The position numbers and the translations under genes are program-made. Shown one piece after another: positions 51,006-58,866 of a stretch of DNA of 64,000 nt. The notes below the pieces were generated by a model, which made no database searches, had not been told where the DNA came from, and saw only the letters and a list, made by a program, of their open reading frames with translations. Origin of the DNA: JAJRZL01 sp964557855 (GTDB lineage Bacteria; Zixibacteria; MSB-5A5; GN15; FEB-12); assembly GCA_964557855.1 (NCBI GenBank), contig CAZLBP010000005.1:81102-145101 (forward strand), in the 5' to 3' direction. Positions within the stretch are counted from its first letter, which is position 1. The number at the start of each line of letters is the position of its first letter.

Positions 51006-52979
51006 ATGGTGGATACGGTAATCAACGAGAAAGGACAGGAGAGAATGACCTTTGATCCCTGGCGCGGATTTGCAGACAGTGCCCTGTCGACCGATTGGAG
51101 GGATAAACTGACCGAGATGGCTCGTCTGGCTCGCGGTCATATACTGAAAATGACATCACTGGCCGGTTCCGGTCATCCCGGCGGCTCTATGTCATCGATT
51201 GAACTCTACCTGACGTTGTACGCGATGGCCCGAGTTGACCCCGGGGATCCGTATCGTGATGACCGGGATCGGATTGTCATCTCCCACGGACACACGTCTC
51301 CGGGCGCCTATGCCGCGCTGGCCGCCAACGGCTTCTTTGATATCGATACCTGTATTGCCGGGTTCCGCCAGGCCGGGTCGCCATTTGAGGGGCATGTCGA
51401 GCAGTCAGTTCCGGGTATTGAATGGGATACCGGTAATCTCGGCCAGGGGCTGTCGGTCGGGGTCGGTAAGGCGATCTACTCTCGACTCTCGGATATTGAC
51501 TTTCACACGTTTGTGGTCATGGGCGACGGAGAGCAACAGAAGGGGCAGATATCCGAAGCACGCCGTATGGCAACCAAGTTTGGTTTGACGAATCTGACAG
51601 CCATCGTCGACTATAACGGCTTGCAGATATCCGGCCGGACCCGCGACATCATGCCCCAGAACGTCGTCAGCGGCTGGGAGTCGGATGGCTGGCATGTGAC
51701 CGTAATCGATGGGCATGATCTGGATCATATCTATGAGTCGCTGCATCGCGCAGTCACTGATCCGGAAATTCCTCATCTGATACTGGCCCGGACGACGATG
51801 GGGAAAGGCGTGTCGTTTATGGAGAACAAGGAGAAGTTTCACGGCGCGGCCGTGCCGCCGGATTTGCTGGACGGCGCGCTGGAACAGCTCGAGCTCGACA
51901 GCAGTGACATGAATGCGTATCGGTCTCGTCGAAACGAAGGAGCTCCTCCGGCATTCAAAATACCTCCCAAAGAATTTCCGCTGATCGATCCGGGCACGCC
52001 GATTGAGTATTCTCCGGAAGATTACCTTGATAACCGCTCGGCCTGGGGGACAGCGCTGTTGTCAGTCGCGGACGCCAACATGGTCCGTGACGACTTCACC
52101 ATGGCGGTATTCGACTGCGATCTGGCCGGGTCGGTCAAGACGGCGGCGTTCGGCGAGAAGTATCCGGAGAGTTTCTATCAATGTGGTATATCGGAACATA
52201 GTGTAGCCGCTGCCGCCGGCTCTTTCGGGGCGGAGAAGGCGCTGTCAATTTGGAGCGATTTCGCCGTATTCGGTATCGATGAAACGTATAATCAAGCCCG
52301 CTTGAACGACATTAATCACTCCAACATGAAGCTGTTCTGCACGCATGCCGGGGTACAGGTCGGTGAGGACGGTAAGACGCACCAGTGTATCGACTATTTC
52401 GCGTTACTGAATTCCACTTTTGGCTGGAAAGTCATCACCCCCGCCGATCCCAATCAAACCGATCGGGTGGCTCGCTTCGTATTGACAACGCCCGGCTTGT
52501 TTGCCGTCATAATGGGTCGGTCCAAAGTGCCCGTTCTGACCGACGAACACGGCCAACCGTTCTTCGGCAAGGGGTACGAGTACCGATACGGCCGCATGGA
52601 TGTGCTTCGCCGCGGCGAACGGTTGGCGCTGGTTACGGCCGGCAATATGGCGTGGATCGCCATTGAGGCCTGGACTGAGCTTCATGAGAGCGGGGTCAAT
52701 GTCTCGCTAATAAATGTCTCGGACTGGTCGGAATTTCATCCGGATGATCTCCGGATGCTGGCAACCTATGAACACCTGGTGGTGCTTGAAGACCACAACG
52801 TGAAGACCGGCCTCGGGACCGCTCTGGCGGCTGAGCTGTATCAGGCGGGCGGCAAAGCGACACTCACCAAGATGGGCGTTACTCGTTACGGGTCCTCGGG
52901 AAAGCCGAAGGAGTTGTTCAAGTTGCTCGGTATCGATGCCGGTTCCGTCGTGGCGAGGATCACGAAGATACTGGGGTAA
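51006..52979 (+). CDS. tkt: Transketolase
   Basis: A 657-residue full-length TPP-dependent enzyme of the non-oxidative pentose phosphate pathway. The substrate and TPP regions are visible: GSGHPGGSMSSIELYLTLYA, DNLGQ-type TGNLGQGLSVGVGKA, the TPP motif GDGEQQKGQISEA to VDYNG, and the Glu of the second domain in YQCGISEHSVAAAAGS. It follows rpe by 2 bases and should be co-translated with it. The only TPP-dependent enzyme in the window, it is co-operonic with a TPP-synthesising kinase. Confidence 0.97.
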   Translation: MVDTVINEKGQERMTFDPWRGFADSALSTDWRDKLTEMARLARGHILKMTSLAGSGHPGGSMSSIELYLTLYAMARVDPGDPYRDDRDRIVISHGHTSPGAYAALAANGFFDIDTCIAGFRQAGSPFEGHVEQSVPGIEWDTGNLGQGLSVGVGKAIYSRLSDIDFHTFVVMGDGEQQKGQISEARRMATKFGLTNLTAIVDYNGLQISGRTRDIMPQNVVSGWESDGWHVTVIDGHDLDHIYESLHRAVTDPEIPHLILARTTMGKGVSFMENKEKFHGAAVPPDLLDGALEQLELDSSDMNAYRSRRNEGAPPAFKIPPKEFPLIDPGTPIEYSPEDYLDNRSAWGTALLSVADANMVRDDFTMAVFDCDLAGSVKTAAFGEKYPESFYQCGISEHSVAAAAGSFGAEKALSIWSDFAVFGIDETYNQARLNDINHSNMKLFCTHAGVQVGEDGKTHQCIDYFALLNSTFGWKVITPADPNQTDRVARFVLTTPGLFAVIMGRSKVPVLTDEHGQPFFGKGYEYRYGRMDVLRRGERLALVTAGNMAWIAIEAWTELHESGVNVSLINVSDWSEFHPDDLRMLATYEHLVVLEDHNVKTGLGTALAAELYQAGGKATLTKMGVTRYGSSGKPKELFKLLGIDAGSVVARITKILG

Positions 52980-53054
52980 CCTGTCTCCAATGTTGTATCC
53001 ATTCCCCACATACGGCGCAAGGCACGCGGGAACCGGTGATGGGGAGTCAAGTCA

Positions 53055-54011
53055 ATGATAGCCGGATACGTTAGTCCAACGATCACCTCCCTGGCAACCG
53101 TTTCCCGCCACCGAGGTAACATACTCCTCGACAATCTCAAGCAGTTCAACAATTCGGATTCCGATTCCCTTCTCGGGCTGCTGCAGCGCTATCTGGGGCG
53201 TCAGGAGCGCAAATCGTTGAAGGTGTGTGTGGCAGTCCCCGGAGCGGTGCACGACAACCGAGTGCCGAGGGGATTGTTGCCCTGGGACGTAAACGGTCAT
53301 GCTCTGAGGGCCGGTGATCCCATCTCGGATATCAGACTGGTCAACGAATACGAAGCCATTGCGTGCGGTGTCTCGGAGTTGTCCGATGACAAGTTCTTTA
53401 CTCTCAACAAGGGGATAACCGTACGCGCGGGTAGCGACGGACTGATCGTAATTGATGATCGAATTGGGGAGGCGTTGATACTGCGAAGCGGCGATTCGAA
53501 TACAACGGTTGTGACTGAGGGTCACCTGGCCGGGTTCACGCCGGGCAGTCAGCTCGAAACGGAACTCTGGCAGTACTTGTATGGTGGTCGAACGGTGGTA
53601 CAGGTCCGTGATGTTCTCTGTGCCGATGGTATAACACGAATATTCGACTTTCTGGTCGACTCGCGGAGAATGGCGTGCCCAGATTGGTACCGCGACGGAG
53701 GTGACAGATCGGCTCAGGTCCTCGAAAAGGCGCTGTCGGAGTCTGATCCCGTGGCTGTGGAAACACTTGATGTCTTTATCGATTGCCTGGCTTCGGAAGC
53801 AGCGAACCTTGTTCTGCGGGGAGGTGTGAGAGGCAACCTCTATTTAGGCGGTATGCTGCTGACCGGTCTTATTGCGGTCCTGGACCGCGGCCGTTTTGTG
53901 GAGCGTTTTGCGCGGTACAGTACGATCGACATGAGAATGGAAGACGTGTCTGTGCACATGATACTGGAAAATCAGATCCCGCTGGTGGGCGCGGCCAGTA
54001 TGATCTGCTAG
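53055..54011 (+). CDS. Glucokinase-like protein, probably catalytically inactive
   Basis: A 318-residue protein that aligns with bacterial Glk along its length: VCVAVPGAVHDNRV, LVNEYEAIACGV (96-105 region), VVTEGHLAGFTPGSQLETEL, VLCADGITRIFDFLVD and NLYLGGMLLTGLI. The key motifs are degraded. The N-terminal phosphate loop DxGGTN reads GYVSPTI, the catalytic Asp of NDF is Glu (VNEYEA), the GTGLG nucleotide loop reads DDRIGEAL (134-141), and EGGH reads EGHL. A GGGGAG site precedes the ATG. Placed between transketolase and thiamine pyrophosphokinase, it may be a sugar- or nucleotide-sensing pseudoenzyme. A different kinase specificity cannot be excluded. Confidence 0.75.
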   Translation: MIAGYVSPTITSLATVSRHRGNILLDNLKQFNNSDSDSLLGLLQRYLGRQERKSLKVCVAVPGAVHDNRVPRGLLPWDVNGHALRAGDPISDIRLVNEYEAIACGVSELSDDKFFTLNKGITVRAGSDGLIVIDDRIGEALILRSGDSNTTVVTEGHLAGFTPGSQLETELWQYLYGGRTVVQVRDVLCADGITRIFDFLVDSRRMACPDWYRDGGDRSAQVLEKALSESDPVAVETLDVFIDCLASEAANLVLRGGVRGNLYLGGMLLTGLIAVLDRGRFVERFARYSTIDMRMEDVSVHMILENQIPLVGAASMIC

Positions 54012-54023
54012 CAAGAAAAGCTC

Positions 54024-54674
54024 ATGAAACGATTCATCCTGTTTGTGGAAGGGACGTATCGCAAGCGTGATCTGCCTTTCTATTTATCGAATTGCCGGGG
54101 CAAGGCGACAATAGCAGTGGACGGGGGCTATGCCTTTTTTCGAAGATCAGGTATGGTACCTGACGTCTTACTTGGGGATTTTGATTCGCTGAGTCGAGTG
54201 CCTCGGGGCCTTGAAAAGACGACTGAAGTCATCAGATTCCCGACCGCCAAGGACAAAACGGATGTTCATCTGGCTCTTGAGTACGCTTTGCGGCATGGCG
54301 CCGGGCAGATCGATATCGCGGTTCCCGACGTAGGAGATATTGATCATTTCCTGGGAAATGTGTTGCTGCTGGGACATACGTCGTTGTGCGGCGGAGGAAG
54401 AGGCAAACTTCGCGTTCGAGTTGTCAACGCGGCCTACGAGATTCACCTGGCGAATGACGAATCGATTACGTTTCGAGACTGCCGGAGAGACCTGGTCTCC
54501 GTCCTGGCTTTGTCATCGCGAGCCATCCTGAACACGAGGGGTACGGAGTACACGGCTCGAGATGTCCGGATCGGATTGGGGGACAGCCGGGGGCTGCGCA
54601 ACCGGATTACGGCTCGACGGGCGGTTATCACAGTTAAGGGTAAGGCCCTGGTGTATCGCCGGTTCACGAAATAG
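54024..54674 (+). CDS. Thiamine pyrophosphokinase-like protein
   Basis: A 216-residue protein with the TPK motifs AVDGGYAFFRRSG, PDVLLGDFDSL (GDFDS at 51-55) and KDKTDVHLAL (76-80), which bind Mg-ATP. The usual GGRxDH motif reads GDIDHFLGN (104-112), so the arginine is missing while Asp-His is kept. The C-terminal beta domain that binds thiamine is present. It makes TPP, the cofactor of the transketolase encoded two genes upstream. It is the last gene of the operon, 12 bases after the glucokinase-like gene. Confidence 0.85.
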   Translation: MKRFILFVEGTYRKRDLPFYLSNCRGKATIAVDGGYAFFRRSGMVPDVLLGDFDSLSRVPRGLEKTTEVIRFPTAKDKTDVHLALEYALRHGAGQIDIAVPDVGDIDHFLGNVLLLGHTSLCGGGRGKLRVRVVNAAYEIHLANDESITFRDCRRDLVSVLALSSRAILNTRGTEYTARDVRIGLGDSRGLRNRITARRAVITVKGKALVYRRFTK

Positions 54675-54713
54675 GCGGGGGGCACACGTTCTCAGGCGTT
54701 TATTATCCCGGCC

Positions 54714-54823
54714 GCAAACACTTGTCGGCGTCGGCTCTCTGCAAGGTATCGGCCCGGACGCAAACACTTGTCGGCGTCGGCTCTCTGCAAGGTATCGGCC
54801 CGGACGCAAACACTTGTCGGCGT
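54714..54823. repeat. 46-base tandem repeat, about 2.4 copies
   Basis: Units begin at 54714, 54760 and 54806 with GCAAACACTTGTCGGCGT; the first two are essentially identical. It lies between the TPK stop and the tRNA-Gln promoter, in a 330-base gap without a gene. Confidence 0.9.
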
Positions 54824-54884
54824 GAGTTCTCCACATTGAACTACCCCAGCCTTAAATATGCGTTATTCTCAGTATATCATTGAC

Positions 54885-54912
54885 TTGACAAGCCGGTCGA
54901 AGCCTCTATATT
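54885..54912 (+). promoter_or_regulatory. Promoter of tRNA-Gln
   Basis: A perfect TTGACA at 54885-54890, a 16-base spacer and TATATT at 54907-54912, about 94 bases before the tRNA. Confidence 0.65.
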
Positions 54913-55001
54913 GGCGGGGAGAAGCCTGAGGCTGCTCGATCGTGTTCTGCTTCGATCTCGGACAATCGGGCAGAGACGACGATTCTATCGCACATAAGAC
55001 T

Positions 55002-56513
55002 CTACTGGGAGATAGTCCAATGGTAGGGCATACGGCTCTGGACCGTAGAATCTGGGTTCGAATCCCAGTCTCCCAGCTTAATATCAGAACCGCCCCCTTC
55101 AGCAAGCAAGTTGAAGGGTTCTTTATATGTGGGAGAAAGACTTACGCCTTTCATGGTGCAGTTCGAAAGTATCGCTTGCAGTAATTTGCCCTTTTCGTTG
55201 ATAGAATGGCTAACATAAAGGGAATGTGCAGCTTGGGCCAGTTCTAAGAATTCCACACCTTGCTCATAGTAGTTCCGATTCGCGAGCAGAAGCCCGTCAA
55301 TCCTTCTTGAGACCGAGTTCTGTTCGTTGGTCCACCTGTTGTGCATGCTTCTCCAGAATTCAGTCTCGATTCGGCCCTCGATTTTGTCAATGTATGATTG
55401 ATCGAGTCGCTCCTGTAATCGGGTATGCTCTCGTTTGAGCTTGGCTATTTCTTTTGAACGAAACTCCTTTTCTGTTTCAAAACTCGATTTTAGAGCCTTC
55501 CTTATCTCTTCCGATTTCGACGGAGCGATTCGGATACGAGTCACCACCTCGGCGAACGCCTCGGCCAACTTCTCCTCACGTACATACGGTTGCTTGCACT
55601 TTCCTTTGCCATTAGTGCAGCGATAATACACGTATTTGCCCTTTTTGATTTCGGCCGTTATGGCGCACCCACAAAAGCCACACGTCAGTATACCCTTGAA
55701 TGCGAATTGCCTGGTCGTAGCCTTGGACTTGCCGACTTTGTGGCATTGTGCCTGGGCATCTTCAAAAAGACGTTCAGAGATTATTGGTTCGTGAACTCCT
55801 GTGAAGCTATTGCCATTCCACACGAATCTACCGGTGTATATTGGATTCTTCAATATGCGTTCAATATTACTTCTGCTACAGTATTGGCCGGAGTGTCTGA
55901 ATCTGAGCCCCAATTCTTTGGCTACTCTATGCAAGGAAGTGATAGAGTGCTGTCCTGTAGCGTACAACTCAAATAACTTCTTAATGATCGGCGCACGGTC
56001 AGGATCAATCTCCAACAGGTGTGTGTCTTTGTTATTCAGATATCCCAGCGGTGCCTTATTCGGCCACTGTCCCTGCTCGGCCTTCTCTCGCATCCCTTTC
56101 TTGACTTCTTCCGACAGGTTATCGATGTAGTTCTTGGCCATGAGCACTTTGATGCCATGGAGGAACTTCGCGGACGATCCGGAGTCCTTTGACAAGATGA
56201 AGTTCTCTTTGACGAAATGAATCTCAACGTCCGTTTCATCGACTGTAACCCAGTCCCTGATGTTTCTGTAGAGTCTGTCAGTCTTCTCAACCAAGATCAC
56301 GCGGCATGAATTAGCTTTCTTCAGGAATGCCAGCATTTCGTTGAAGCCGGTCCGGCCTGTGCTTCTGGCAGTTTCGACGTCCACAAATTCCTTGGCGATC
56401 TTCAGGTCGTTGTCGGCAGCGTAGGATCGAAGCAGTTTCAATTGTGAGGGAATAGAGTACCCTTCCTTTTCCTGCTCCTTGGAAGAAACCCGGGCATAGA
56501 TTACGGCATTCAC
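55002..56513 (-). CDS. Large serine recombinase (resolvase/invertase type integrase)
   Basis: A 503-residue site-specific recombinase. The resolvase domain starts AVIYARVSSKEQEKEGYSIP, with the catalytic Ser in RVSSKEQ, and contains VEKTDRLYRN. A recombinase domain (KNPIYTGRFVWNG) and a zinc ribbon (CGFCGCAI to CTNGKGKC) follow, then a coiled-coil segment. The last 24 or so codons (GDWDSNPDSTVQSRMPYHWT) are read antisense through tRNA-Gln, so the native C-terminus was probably altered or defined by integration. Its start overlaps the upstream XRE gene by 4 bases. It should catalyse integration and excision of the region to its right. Confidence 0.93.
   Translation of the reverse strand: MNAVIYARVSSKEQEKEGYSIPSQLKLLRSYAADNDLKIAKEFVDVETARSTGRTGFNEMLAFLKKANSCRVILVEKTDRLYRNIRDWVTVDETDVEIHFVKENFILSKDSGSSAKFLHGIKVLMAKNYIDNLSEEVKKGMREKAEQGQWPNKAPLGYLNNKDTHLLEIDPDRAPIIKKLFELYATGQHSITSLHRVAKELGLRFRHSGQYCSRSNIERILKNPIYTGRFVWNGNSFTGVHEPIISERLFEDAQAQCHKVGKSKATTRQFAFKGILTCGFCGCAITAEIKKGKYVYYRCTNGKGKCKQPYVREEKLAEAFAEVVTRIRIAPSKSEEIRKALKSSFETEKEFRSKEIAKLKREHTRLQERLDQSYIDKIEGRIETEFWRSMHNRWTNEQNSVSRRIDGLLLANRNYYEQGVEFLELAQAAHSLYVSHSINEKGKLLQAILSNCTMKGVSLSPTYKEPFNLLAEGGGSDIKLGDWDSNPDSTVQSRMPYHWTISQ
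55006..55076 (+). tRNA. tRNA-Gln (anticodon CTG)
   Basis: The acceptor stem TGGGAGA/TCTCCCA is perfect. The anticodon arm holds the loop CTCTGGA, giving anticodon CTG for CAG codons, and the T-arm is CTGGG-TTCGAAT-CCCAG. The discriminator is G; CCA is not encoded. It marks the left edge of a mobile-looking region, and the recombinase frame continues antisense through it. Confidence 0.95.
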
Positions 56514-56707
56514 TCTTTACCCCTGCCTGATGAGATCAGCTTCTTGATATGGTATTCGTGAATCTTGCTGGGAACGACATGGCCGTTCAGCCATCTATTC
56601 ACAGTCAGAAAAGTGACACCCAGCATTTCAGCCAATTCTTCCTGAGTAATTCGGTTTTCAAGCCGGTATTCTTCCAGGTCCTGAACGATTTTTCGTAGTC
56701 TCGGCAT
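56510..56707 (-). CDS. Small XRE-type helix-turn-helix regulator
   Basis: A 65-residue protein that is almost entirely a helix-turn-helix: RITQEELAEMLGVTFLTVNR, then WLNGHVVPSKIHEYHIKKL. It overlaps the start of the serine recombinase (ATGA), so it likely controls recombinase expression or acts as a recombination directionality factor. No other domain is present. Confidence 0.88.
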   Translation of the reverse strand: MPRLRKIVQDLEEYRLENRITQEELAEMLGVTFLTVNRWLNGHVVPSKIHEYHIKKLISSGRGKE

Positions 56708-56745
56708 ATAGCATAATATATACTCCTACATATTTGCTGTCAAGC

Positions 56746-57837
56746 CTATTTCTGGTATCCTTGCAAAAATTTCTCAAGGTCCTCGCGTGGTATGCCCTGC
56801 CCCGGTCCAGAATCGCCTTTGAAATTGAGATTTGAGATGACCTCGCCCACGCGGTCCGGCTCAAGTCTTCCGTACTGCTCAATTGTCGTGCGTACGAATT
56901 CATGTCCTAAGTTCTGACTGATTGCTTTGAGCTCTTCTCCGCTCCGACAGTGTTTGAAGGCGAGACGGACAGCCGCATGCCGGAACGAGTGGGGGTGATA
57001 GTATTCCAGCCCAGCTTCCTCACTTCGCTTTTTCAGTATTGCGCGAATCCCGTTGGTGGTTTCCCAGAACACAGGTTCAACTTCGGTCGATACAAAGGTG
57101 AACCCATCATCCGCCTGCACGGTCTTACTCTTCGGAAAAAGCGGATCGTCTGGAGAAAATCCTTTCTGGCTCTGTAAGTATTTGGCCCAGTCAATGACTT
57201 CCGCAACGAGATCATCATCAAATCTGAAAAGGGTACTGACAATGAGCTTGTTGAATTTTGTGGCTACTCCCTGCCTCGGGTCCTGGAGAATCTGAAGTGT
57301 GTCAATGTCAAAGCAGCCCAGCGGCAGAGTCGCTATGGCACTATCGCGCATTCCGCTTAGCAGGAGAAACGATATCAAAGCCCGGTCCCTTCGATCAATC
57401 TCAGTCACGATCTTGATTGAGCTCACAACCTGTTTGATGTGATCGAGCGTCGGGTGCTTCACATATTTCGGAGCCAGTGCCTCCCGCACTTTGTTTTTCT
57501 CAAGCGTCAAATAAGAAATGGCGTCCGCTGAGATTTTGGACCTGTAGCCGGATCGACCTGAGAGCCACTTGAAAAAGTCTTTCAGGTGTCTCAAATGATG
57601 ATAGACCGAAGTTACGGACAGCTTCTTGCCTTTGGACTGCCGATTCTCCAGCCAGCGCTTGAAGCCCTCCGCCTTTGATTGATTAAATTTGTCGAAACCT
57701 TCGTATTTGGTGAAGTCTTCGTACGAGCAGACTGCATGCTCCTTGGCCCTTATTGTTGATTCGGAGTAGCCACAGGGGCCTCGTAAATGCCTAAGATAGT
57801 CATGCATTATCCTGGCATTTTCGCTATTACTTTTCAT
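56746..57837 (-). CDS. Tyrosine recombinase / phage-type integrase
   Basis: A 363-residue integrase with an N-terminal SAM-like core-binding domain (1-120) and a catalytic domain. Active-site residues are the Arg in LLSGMRDSAI, the His and Arg of HSFRHAAV, the His in NLGHEFVRT and the Tyr in IEQYGRLEP. All are intact. A second recombinase next to the serine recombinase is unusual; either one serves a different site or element, or the island is composite. No attachment-site repeat could be found in the window. Confidence 0.95.
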   Translation of the reverse strand: MKSNSENARIMHDYLRHLRGPCGYSESTIRAKEHAVCSYEDFTKYEGFDKFNQSKAEGFKRWLENRQSKGKKLSVTSVYHHLRHLKDFFKWLSGRSGYRSKISADAISYLTLEKNKVREALAPKYVKHPTLDHIKQVVSSIKIVTEIDRRDRALISFLLLSGMRDSAIATLPLGCFDIDTLQILQDPRQGVATKFNKLIVSTLFRFDDDLVAEVIDWAKYLQSQKGFSPDDPLFPKSKTVQADDGFTFVSTEVEPVFWETTNGIRAILKKRSEEAGLEYYHPHSFRHAAVRLAFKHCRSGEELKAISQNLGHEFVRTTIEQYGRLEPDRVGEVISNLNFKGDSGPGQGIPREDLEKFLQGYQK

Positions 57838-57897
57838 TGTTTATCACACTCCTTCAAAGTCAGTGTTTATGTAAGGACAATAGATACCCTTTAGTCT

Positions 57898-58341
57898 TCA
57901 CTCCCCTTGTTGTAGGAGTTCACTCCAACTCGATTTGAGTACCTTCTTCCAAGTCGAGATTCGGCACATCTTGCTCCCGCATTTCAAACAGACTCCCCTT
58001 ATCAGCACCAGTTTGTCGTCTCTTCCGATTCGCTTGTCCCGAGTCTCTATCTGAACCTGATCGTTACCAGATGTTGAAGGGCCTTTGCACCGGGGACAGT
58101 AGAATTCATGGTCCCGAAGCTTGTGCCTGCGTGACCCTTGTCTCTGCCGTAGGAAGCGTTGAACTTCGAATCCCATGTAAAGTTGCGGGTGCTTCCTGTT
58201 ATCAATAGGAGTGAGGCCGGATTTTTGCCATGCCTGAACTGTGCGAATATGAACTGAAAACTGGTCAGCGATATCCTGCAAAGTGTATGGCCTACGCGAT
58301 ACGATTAGGCAAGGGTTATAGTTACGCTTCTTCTTTCCCAT
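57898..58341 (-). CDS. Helix-turn-helix protein with zinc ribbon
   Basis: A 147-residue protein. Residues 17-60 form a MerR- or excisionase-like helix-turn-helix (RPYTLQDIADQFSVHIRTVQ, then AWQKSGLTPI). The second half has two CxxC pairs (FYCPRCKG and VCLKCGSKMC) that probably bind zinc. It may be an element-encoded regulator or excisionase. It overlaps the small upstream gene by 20 bases and lies upstream of the tyrosine recombinase on the same strand. Confidence 0.8.
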   Translation of the reverse strand: MGKKKRNYNPCLIVSRRPYTLQDIADQFSVHIRTVQAWQKSGLTPIDNRKHPQLYMGFEVQRFLRQRQGSRRHKLRDHEFYCPRCKGPSTSGNDQVQIETRDKRIGRDDKLVLIRGVCLKCGSKMCRISTWKKVLKSSWSELLQQGE

Positions 58342-58534
58342 CCTTTTCCTCTTGAGACCATCTGCGAAGGATTGCGAAATAGGCAGCTAAATTGTCACAC
58401 TGTGATTGGTATTCCTCGGGCGTCAGCTTTTGGCCCAAGAAATCAATTGTCTGGCCCGAACCATCAACTGGATCAGCTGATTGATCGCTGGATGGTTCCG
58501 TCGGTCTCAGATTTGTGTCAATGTGACTCCGCAT
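58322..58534 (-). CDS. Small acidic hypothetical protein
   Basis: A 70-residue protein with an unstructured start (TNLRPTEPSSDQSADPVDGS) and a helical end (PEEYQSQCDNLAAYFAILRR). It overlaps the helix-turn-helix gene by 20 bases in another frame, which supports co-translation but also allows that one start is misassigned. I do not recognise it. Confidence 0.5.
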   Translation of the reverse strand: MRSHIDTNLRPTEPSSDQSADPVDGSGQTIDFLGQKLTPEEYQSQCDNLAAYFAILRRWSQEEKDGKEEA

Positions 58535-58551
58535 TCCGCTATGCGTCCTTG

Positions 58552-58594
58552 CAAAAAGAGAAAAGCCTGCCTATAGCTGCGCTACAGACAGGCT
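58552..58594 (-). terminator. Rho-independent terminator, minus strand
   Basis: On the minus strand AGCCTGTCTGTAGC and GCTATAGGCAGGCT pair over 14 positions, with a few G-T pairs, around a 3-base loop, then TTTTCTCTTTTT. It ends transcription coming from the 58636-58821 gene. Confidence 0.8.
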
Positions 58595-58635
58595 CTTCTT
58601 GATACCGGAAATCCGGCCCTTCGAATACCTAAGGG

Positions 58636-58821
58636 CTAACTTACTTTGTGTTTTTCTGTAACCTGCTCATTGATGTCCTGAATAGAACCATCTTGAACGG
58701 ACAATGAAATGCATGCCTCGCCGTAAAATCCTTTTCTCAGGACTCTATTGAGCATTCTTTCCATAGTCCGTCTAAGCAAGCCTTGCTTTTCTTCATTATT
58801 GTCTGTCTTATGAGTTTGCAT
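58636..58821 (-). CDS. Small DUF2292/YezD-like protein
   Basis: A 61-residue protein. The segment RKGFYGEACISLSVQDGSIQ followed by DINEQVTEKHK resembles the YezD/DUF2292 pattern of a small beta hairpin ending near a charged EK motif. The match is weak and by eye only. A strong terminator follows on the same strand, which supports the gene being expressed. Function unknown. Confidence 0.55.
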   Translation of the reverse strand: MQTHKTDNNEEKQGLLRRTMERMLNRVLRKGFYGEACISLSVQDGSIQDINEQVTEKHKVS

Positions 58822-58866
58822 CCTTACAAACTTTACTAAAAATAGTTAAACCAATTGACAAAAAAA

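Noticed and set aside
54714..54823. CRISPR array
   Set aside because: The units are contiguous 46-base tandem copies without spacers, and no cas gene is present.
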